Source: Seriola aureovittata (Eukaryota; Chordata; Actinopteri; Carangiformes; Carangidae). Taken from it: 64,000 nt of DNA. The first letter of the stretch is position 1. Each line of letters begins with the position of its first letter. Below, in pieces: positions 61,541-64,000 of this stretch. The position numbers and the translations under genes are program-made. The notes beneath the pieces were generated by a model, which did no database searches, was not told the DNA's origin, and saw only the letters and a program-made list of their open reading frames with translations. Location of the stretch: contig NC_079366.1 in the NCBI RefSeq assembly GCF_021018895.1, positions 26,318,270 through 26,382,269 of the forward strand, written 5' to 3'.

Positions 61541-63685
61541 GAGTTACTAACTTTATATAATAATGATACTAATAATTATAATGATAATAATAACAATAAT
61601 GATGATAATAATAATAATGTAGAATTTCAACGAGCAAAAAAGTATTTTTCTTCCTCACAGGAGCATGATGGGAAATAATCTCAAAGGAATAAGTGTATGG
61701 TAGGTGTTAGTGGTCAAAATAGTGTAAACAAAGGGGAGTAGTGAGTTTGAAAAGTGGATGAAATACTCGTCGATTCATTTTATTCTGTTTGTTCAGAGAT
61801 AGATGTTGCTCCTATAAGCTCGACTTCAAATAGTACTCTTGTTAATTCTTATTTCTCTCTTTCAAAATAACTGGTTGAGATTATTTTTTTTTCAAAATAA
61901 GAGGCTAAGGGCTTTATCCTGACGGTTAATATTTGTATCCAAATCCTGCAGAGGTTAAAATTACATGATCAAAAATGAATGAATTCTGAGTTACAGATGA
62001 AAATGTAAATATTTTCCGACAACTGACAACAGTGACTGTACGGTACGTTCATATTCAACTTGTTTCTCATCTGCATCATCTGCTGAGAGCCAAGTGACAT
62101 TGGGAGAGAGCTTCTCAATCCTTTGTTCAACACAGATCTTTTATGTTTCATATACGGATGGTAGGAACGCAAATCAACCATAATTCGTAATTTACCATGA
62201 ATGTACAAACATTTGCAGAAGTGTTTGCGTTAGAAGCTGATGGGATTCTCACGCCTCTGAGCCTGCTGTTAACAAGTGGGTGAACTTTGTTTGGGTTGAT
62301 GGGATTTTGATTTGACTGGCTTGATTAGAGTCTCTCCGGTAAAGTGGGGCGAGAAGTTTGGTGAAGTTTTTACATGGCACAGGGAGTCGGTGGGGTGGGG
62401 TGGGGGGGTGATAGGACAGAACATGGCAACACGGAGGGGGGATTAGTGTTTTGTTAATGAGGATTACCGTACAAACCGGTGAAAGGCAACTAAGCTGAGC
62501 ACCACCGTCATCAAACCGATTTAGTTCCTGGCTCCTATTTAGAAGGATTACCAGACAATGTTATTGTAATTACAATTGTTCTAGCAATGAGACTGTTGAA
62601 GCTATTCTTGTCCGTTGTTGCAGACCCTGCGTGGCTAATATAGCAGTGTTTGCGTGTTTGTTCTGCTACAGTCATGGTGTGGTGTTTACATGTCCAGGAC
62701 ATCTTATGGTATTGAATGTTACATGCTACAGGTAAAAGGCGGTTTGCACATTTCACCACAGAGCTGCAGAATCTCCCGCTACTTTAGCCGGAGGAAGATT
62801 AACCTGAGAAATGTCTTCGTCTTCCTCCCTCCTCCTTTTATTTCCCCCCAGAAAGCTGCTGCTGCCGCTGTCTGTTTATAGGTTCCACATGGGAAAAGGA
62901 CAAAGGTTTAAACAGAGGGAGGAGAGGGGGGGGGGATTTTAAAAGATAATTAAGGTGGAACAAACAGGCAAACTATTGAAGGAGGAACGGAGGAGGGATT
63001 GGGAGCAGGGAGGATAACAGAGGAGCGGAAGCTACCTTTGTTGTGCCTTAAAACAAGTGGATCAACTCAACTGCTTCTCAAACACCATGAATATGTATTA
63101 TATCAGGTTATTCATCCGGTGCCATTGTTCCTCTTCAAATTATGTCCCACCAGAAGAACATTGAGGAAAGAAAAGAAAATTGGTGCGAATAAAAATGTAA
63201 CAAAAAACCCCCCCCCGAAAAAAACCAAAAACGACAGAGCTGTTCTTTTTACGTCCACACGGGTTCTTTTGTGGCGTTAGAGGAATCTTAGGAGATGTCT
63301 CGCTTTTATCCACGTGAATAATGCCGTCTTTTGAAGAAACAGCTCTAATTAACATCTATTTGAATAATCAGATTATTCTACACTACAGCCTTAAGGAAGG
63401 AATATATAGCATGAATATGTCTTTTGTCAGTGCACACTAATACACCAAAGGTAATATGAGAAATACTTCACATTAAACCCCTTTTTTCCCCAGAAAGATA
63501 TAGCAAACTAATTAAGGGGTTTATTGCTGGATACTCAGATATTTCATGTGAGGACTTGGCTGATGCACATTTTAGATCTGGTCTTCCTATATACAGTACA
63601 CTCCTATTTTAGTCATACATATTATAGGTGACTAATTTAACGAATTCTGAGTCTAGATTGGAGCCATACATTTCAGATTTTTAGC
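61541..63685. other. no gene recognised
   Basis: Contains an (ATA/ATG)n-like tract at 61556-61619, a G-rich run at 62392-62409, another G-run at 62927-62936 and a C-run at 63209-63217. No coding signal is seen. Confidence 0.5.
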
Positions 63686-63689
63686 CACA

Positions 63690-63940
63690 CTAGCAGCGCG
63701 GCTGTCGGGATGTTAACACTATTGGATGGATTTCTGTAACATTTTGACATTCATAGTCTCCAGAGGATGAATCCCACTGACTTTAGTGACCTTCTGACTT
63801 TTGCTCTGACATCACCATGAGCTTCACGTTTTCCCTTTTTAGTGAAACATCCCGACATTCCCATCAGGCTCAGCTGTAGATTATGTTTAGTGTTAATTAG
63901 CAAATATTAGCATCATAGATGACACCGATCCAGGCGACTT
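63690..63940 (+). repeat. dispersed repeat family C, copy 3
   Basis: Blocks such as ATTGGATGGATTTCTGTAAC, GAGGATGAATCCCACTGAC and GTGTTAATTAGCAAATATTAGC match family C, in the same orientation as 31785-32150. Confidence 0.6.
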
Positions 63941-64000
63941 TGCTTCTAATCGTGTCTTTGTTGACAGTCTCAAAACTGATGTTGCGTCCTGTCTGAACAC

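Overview
This window is nuclear DNA of a teleost, most likely a percomorph. Genes are split by GT-AG introns, vertebrate polyadenylation signals are present, (CA/TG)n microsatellites are abundant, and several dispersed repeats resemble families I know from spiny-rayed fish genomes. There are no bacterial operons, CRISPR arrays or phage genes. All four gene models lie on the + strand. Exon coordinates were worked out by hand from splice sites, reading phase and known protein families. The two long models (gaa and micall2) keep phase through every junction.

Layout: (1) 1-501 is the 3' end of a C2H2 zinc-finger gene with five fingers. (2) 4958-8870 is a five-exon C2H2 gene of about 694 residues with 9 + 6 fingers in two blocks, joined by acidic linker exons. 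(3) 10.5-23.8 kb is a complete acid alpha-glucosidase gene (gaa type, GH31): a non-coding first exon plus 20 coding exons, 967 residues, both catalytic aspartates present, and a type II membrane-anchored N-terminus. (4) 23.8-29.4 kb is intergenic, with a 31-bp minisatellite set between direct repeats and several transposon-derived fragments. (5) 29.7-46.1 kb is a MICAL-like 2 gene (micall2): 16 coding exons, 800 residues, with a CH domain, half of a LIM domain, a Pro/Ser-rich linker and a C-terminal bMERB coiled coil. (6) 46.1-64.0 kb has no coding exon I can support. It holds a Tc1-like relic, a TTAA-flanked MITE, microsatellites, C-rich and G-rich tracts, and a possible orphan promoter with a first exon near 50.9-51.1 kb.

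The genes do not form one pathway: two are probable zinc-finger regulators, one is a lysosomal glycogen-degrading enzyme, and one is a Rab-effector scaffold. The most interesting signals are in micall2. One intron carries a long (AC)n next to its donor and a (GT)n next to its acceptor, and two successive exons are each flanked by GT upstream and AC downstream. The second zinc-binding half of the LIM domain is absent, and the intron where it should lie holds two perfect hairpins and a possible transposase fragment. Other points worth checking are a dileucine-bearing membrane anchor on the glucosidase and a hammerhead-like motif in a dispersed repeat at about 5.47 kb.
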